Both the position numbers and the translations under genes were made by a program. Below the pieces are notes generated by a model that saw nothing but the letters and a program-made list of their open reading frames with translations, made no database searches and was not told the origin of the DNA. From positions 1 through 46,709 of the forward strand of contig CAMDAC010000024.1 in assembly GCA_945888325.1 (NCBI GenBank): DNA of 46,709 nt, read 5' to 3'. Below are positions 44,363 to 46,709 of this stretch, in pieces (the stretch's first letter is position 1; every line of letters starts with the position of its first letter). This DNA comes from Candidatus Sulfopaludibacter sp. SbA3. GTDB taxonomy: Bacteria; Pseudomonadota; Alphaproteobacteria; Caulobacterales; Hyphomonadaceae.

Positions 44363-45499
44363 ATGGCGGCATCGGCGTGCACGTTACCAGGTGAGCACGC
44401 ACCGGCTGAGCCCGCGCCGCTGTCGGAAGGCGCGGCGGAACCGGGCCTCGACCGTATACGGATTTTATCACCCCTGGCCGGGGGCGACTGGATCATCGCG
44501 GCCATCGGCGGCCAGGCCTTGAACGACACAAGGCCGCCGACGATCAGGTTCGGCGAAGATGGCCGCGTCAGCGGGTATGGCGGGTGCAACCAGTTCAATG
44601 GCGGCTACACGCTGGACGGAGAGACGGTAACTTTCTCTCCGATCATGATGACGATGATGGCGTGCGCGGCGGCGAACCGGAACCAGATGGAAAACGCGCT
44701 CGGCGCAGCGCTGCAGGGCGATGCGACCTTTGAGGTGGACGGCGACGGGATGCTGACGCTGACCGGCGCGAACGGGACGGAGATCACGGCGACGCGGACG
44801 CCCGAGCTGAAACTGGCGGGCACACGCTGGCGCGTGGAAGGGATCGGCGGGGTCGCGGTCGTCTCCGGCAGCGAGCCGGAAATCACGTTCACGGACGATG
44901 GACAGATCAACGGGACCACGGGATGCAACCGCTTCTTTGGCGGCTATGCGCAGGACGGCGCGGCGGTGACCTTTAGCGGCACGGGGATGACCAAGATGGC
45001 ATGCCAGGGCGACGGCCTCATGGCGCAGGAACCGGCGTTCGCGGCGATCCTTTCTGGCGCGGCGAAGGCCAGCGTCGACGGCCTCGGCAGGCTGACAGTC
45101 ATGGGCGCCGACGGCGTCGGCTTTGTCGCGGTGCCGGCGCTGTCTGCGAAGGCGGCGCTGGACCCGGCCGTGCTGCTCGGCGCGGAATGGGTGGTGGAGG
45201 ACATCAACCGGGGCGGTGTGATCGACAATTCGCAGCTGACGCTGGTGTTCGGCGAAGACGGACGTGTGAGCGGCTCGACGAACTGCAACCGGCTGAACGG
45301 CCTGTATGCTGCAGACGGCGGCACGATCACCTTCACGCCGCTGGCGACGACGCGGCGCGCGTGCCTCGGCGAAGGGCTGATGATGCAGGAGCGCAGGTAC
45401 ATGAGCGCGCTCGGCGGCGAGATGGCCTGGTCGATCACCGCCGATGGCGCGCTGGAGCTGACGGGCGATGAAGGGCGGCGGGTGTTGCTCAGACGCTAG
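44363..45499 (+). CDS. Triple META/HslJ-domain lipoprotein (signal peptide frameshifted)
   Basis: 378 residues from the first in-frame ATG at 44363. Three META (HslJ-like) domains stand in tandem, near residues 38-145, 150-262 and 270-378. Each has a GCN or NCN motif (GGCNQFNGGY, TGCNRFFGGY, TNCNRLNGLY) and a downstream cysteine motif (MMTMMAC, MTKMAC, TTRRAC). The domains occur in heat-shock and motility-linked envelope proteins of unknown activity. The visible start is inside a lipoprotein signal: MAASAC is the end of a lipobox whose beginning (MKNQRMTASIVRRNFIFP) lies in another frame from the ATG at 44289. One inserted base near 44335-44341 would join them, so either a sequencing error or a true frameshift cut it. 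Export of the annotated form is doubtful. Confidence 0.8.
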   Translation: MAASACTLPGEHAPAEPAPLSEGAAEPGLDRIRILSPLAGGDWIIAAIGGQALNDTRPPTIRFGEDGRVSGYGGCNQFNGGYTLDGETVTFSPIMMTMMACAAANRNQMENALGAALQGDATFEVDGDGMLTLTGANGTEITATRTPELKLAGTRWRVEGIGGVAVVSGSEPEITFTDDGQINGTTGCNRFFGGYAQDGAAVTFSGTGMTKMACQGDGLMAQEPAFAAILSGAAKASVDGLGRLTVMGADGVGFVAVPALSAKAALDPAVLLGAEWVVEDINRGGVIDNSQLTLVFGEDGRVSGSTNCNRLNGLYAADGGTITFTPLATTRRACLGEGLMMQERRYMSALGGEMAWSITADGALELTGDEGRRVLLRR

Positions 45500-45521
45500 G
45501 GGTTGCTGTGGCGGTGAAAGC

Positions 45522-46709
45522 CTAGCCTCCGATGACGCCGCCATCCATCCGTGTAATGACCATGACGCTGGGCCGTGGGGGTGAGGCGTCCGAAAAGTCG
45601 GGCCAGCGGGTGGTGGGAGCTTCGAAATTGGCGCCTTCGCCGTCGCCGGGGTGCTGGACGGCGAGGAACAGCGTTTTACCGTCCGGCGTGAAGCGGGGGC
45701 CGCAGAGTTCGGCGCCGATGGGGACGCGGAAGAAATGCCGGCCCGTGCCGCGGCGTTTGCCATCGGTCTCGAGGGCCCAGAGGCCGTCAGCGGCGCCCGT
45801 ATCGTCGTTGCCATCGGTGGAGACCCAGAGGCGGCCCTGGGCGTCGACCGCGCAATTGTCGGGGCTGGCGAGCCAGCCGTTTTCCGTGGTGAAGGGATTC
45901 CAGGTGGCGCCGACTTCAGCGATGGCTGGGTCGCCGCAGCGCACGAGGATTTCCCAGGTCGAGTTTCCGGAGGCGAAGTCGCCGCCGGGTTCAGTAATCT
46001 CGATAATGTGGCCGAAGCGGTTGGAATGGCGCGGGTTGGCGGCGTTTTCCTCGCCGGGTTTGCGGCGATCATTGTTGGTGAGCATGACATAAACGCGGCC
46101 GGTCTTTGGATCGGGCTCGACGTCTTCCGGGCGGTCCATGGGCGTGGCACCGAGGAGGTCTCCGGCGCGGCGGGCTTCGATGACAACGTCCGCCTGCGAA
46201 CTGAATCCGTTGGCGGGGGTGAGCGGTCCCGTGCCGAAGACGAGGGGGAGCCAGGTGACAGTGCCGTCGTCGTTGAAGCGCGCGACGTAGAGCGTGCCGT
46301 CATCGAGCAGGTTGGAGTTGGCATTGGTTTCGCCGGGGACGTAGCGGCCCGCCGTGACGAACTTGTAGACATAGTCGAAGCGCTGGTCGTCGCCGCAATA
46401 GACGACGACGCGGCCATCCGGGGCGACGACGCTTTCGGCGCCCTCGTGCTTGAAGCGGCCGAGGGCGGTGCGTTTCTTCGGGGTCGAGGCGGGGTCCTTC
46501 GGGTCGACTTCGACGATCCAGCCGAAGCGGTTGGGCTCGTTGGGCTGTTTCGAGACATCGAACCGGTCGATGAACTTGCCCCAGCCATACCAGCCGCCGG
46601 GCACACCCATGCGCTTGTGATTGTCCGTCTCCGGATGACCTTCCGGGAGCGCGCCGAGGAAGTTTCCGTTGATGTTCTCTTCGGCCATCAGGTAGGTCCC
46701 CCAGGGCGT
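45522..46709 (-). CDS. PhoX-like (DUF839) phosphatase, C-terminal part (partial)
   Basis: 395 codons are visible and the gene runs off the right end; the frame is open through the last base, reading TPWGTYLMAEENINGNFLG at its N-terminal side. TPWGTYL-EEN, CGDDQRFDYVYKFV, RPEDVEPDPKTGRVYVMLTNN, WLASPDNCAVDAQGRLWVSTDG and FTPDGKTLFLAVQHPG are typical of PhoX-type (DUF839) calcium/iron-dependent beta-propeller phosphatases. The TAT signal peptide and the cofactor-binding Cys are upstream of the window. Substrates would be phosphate esters, made available during phosphate limitation. The Met at 46688 is internal, not the start. Confidence 0.9.
   Translation of the reverse strand, partial: TPWGTYLMAEENINGNFLGALPEGHPETDNHKRMGVPGGWYGWGKFIDRFDVSKQPNEPNRFGWIVEVDPKDPASTPKKRTALGRFKHEGAESVVAPDGRVVVYCGDDQRFDYVYKFVTAGRYVPGETNANSNLLDDGTLYVARFNDDGTVTWLPLVFGTGPLTPANGFSSQADVVIEARRAGDLLGATPMDRPEDVEPDPKTGRVYVMLTNNDRRKPGEENAANPRHSNRFGHIIEITEPGGDFASGNSTWEILVRCGDPAIAEVGATWNPFTTENGWLASPDNCAVDAQGRLWVSTDGNDDTGAADGLWALETDGKRRGTGRHFFRVPIGAELCGPRFTPDGKTLFLAVQHPGDGEGANFEAPTTRWPDFSDASPPRPSVMVITRMDGGVIGG

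Noticed and set aside
44468-46606. A 712-residue minus-strand frame over the META and PhoX-like genes
   Set aside because: The real genes in this interval match known families; the frame is rich in Pro/Arg/Ser and overlaps two strong genes.

Overview
The window is GC-rich, densely coded DNA from what looks like an alphaproteobacterium, probably of the Hyphomonadaceae type. That placement is an inference from gene content: a ccmH-degP-response regulator-histidine kinase run beside glnE and ccmEF, an order close to the rhizobial cycHJKL-degP-feuPQ-glnE locus; a TonB-dependent receptor; many small lipoproteins; and several TIGR-like ATGA couplings. No rRNA, tRNA or CRISPR array was seen.

Region 1 (1-8.8 kb) is housekeeping. 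It holds the C-terminal end of methylmalonyl-CoA mutase, a YbjQ protein, a small zincin, a lipoprotein, and an amidase coupled to a GFA-type zinc protein. On the minus strand come glnE, a four-EF-hand periplasmic protein, and a fully overlapping ECF sigma / membrane anti-sigma / CnrX-like sensor trio.

Region 2 (8.9-21.7 kb) is a cytochrome c maturation and envelope-stress block. ccmH, degP and a FeuPQ-like two-component pair run on the plus strand into the converging ccmE-ccmF pair. A GMC oxidoreductase follows, then an operon of PepSY protein, PhoP-like regulator, PhoQ-like kinase and a short CcmI-like TPR protein, and finally a DnaJ-type co-chaperone that probably starts at TTG.

Region 3 (21.7-36.1 kb) is accessory. 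It has a plus-oriented orphan terminator with 10-bp repeats, a lone AAA ATPase, a decayed IS5-family transposase, a ParA-type ATPase coupled to an unknown small partner, a tyrosine phosphatase and a single RyR-domain protein. It also has the most interesting unit in the window, a tight minus-strand operon of four genes. These encode a TIR-transmembrane-WD40 protein of 1234 residues, a phage-type GH108 muramidase fused to an unknown domain of about 410 residues, a protein with a TRAFs-binding/TPR-like region fused to a trypsin-like protease, and a DUF1353 protein. Sensor-like, protease and cell-wall-lytic modules together suggest an uncharacterised immune or programmed-death system; this is inferred from domain content only.

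Region 4 (36.1-46.7 kb) has a cytochrome b561-like membrane protein, an amn-cdd nucleotide salvage pair and two coupled lipoproteins, the second combining YbaY-like and MliC-like domains. A TonB-dependent receptor diverges from an Rrf2 regulator across an AT-rich operator-like region. A Crp-family regulator, a triple META-domain lipoprotein whose signal peptide is cut off by an apparent one-base frameshift, and a PhoX-like phosphatase running off the window end complete it.
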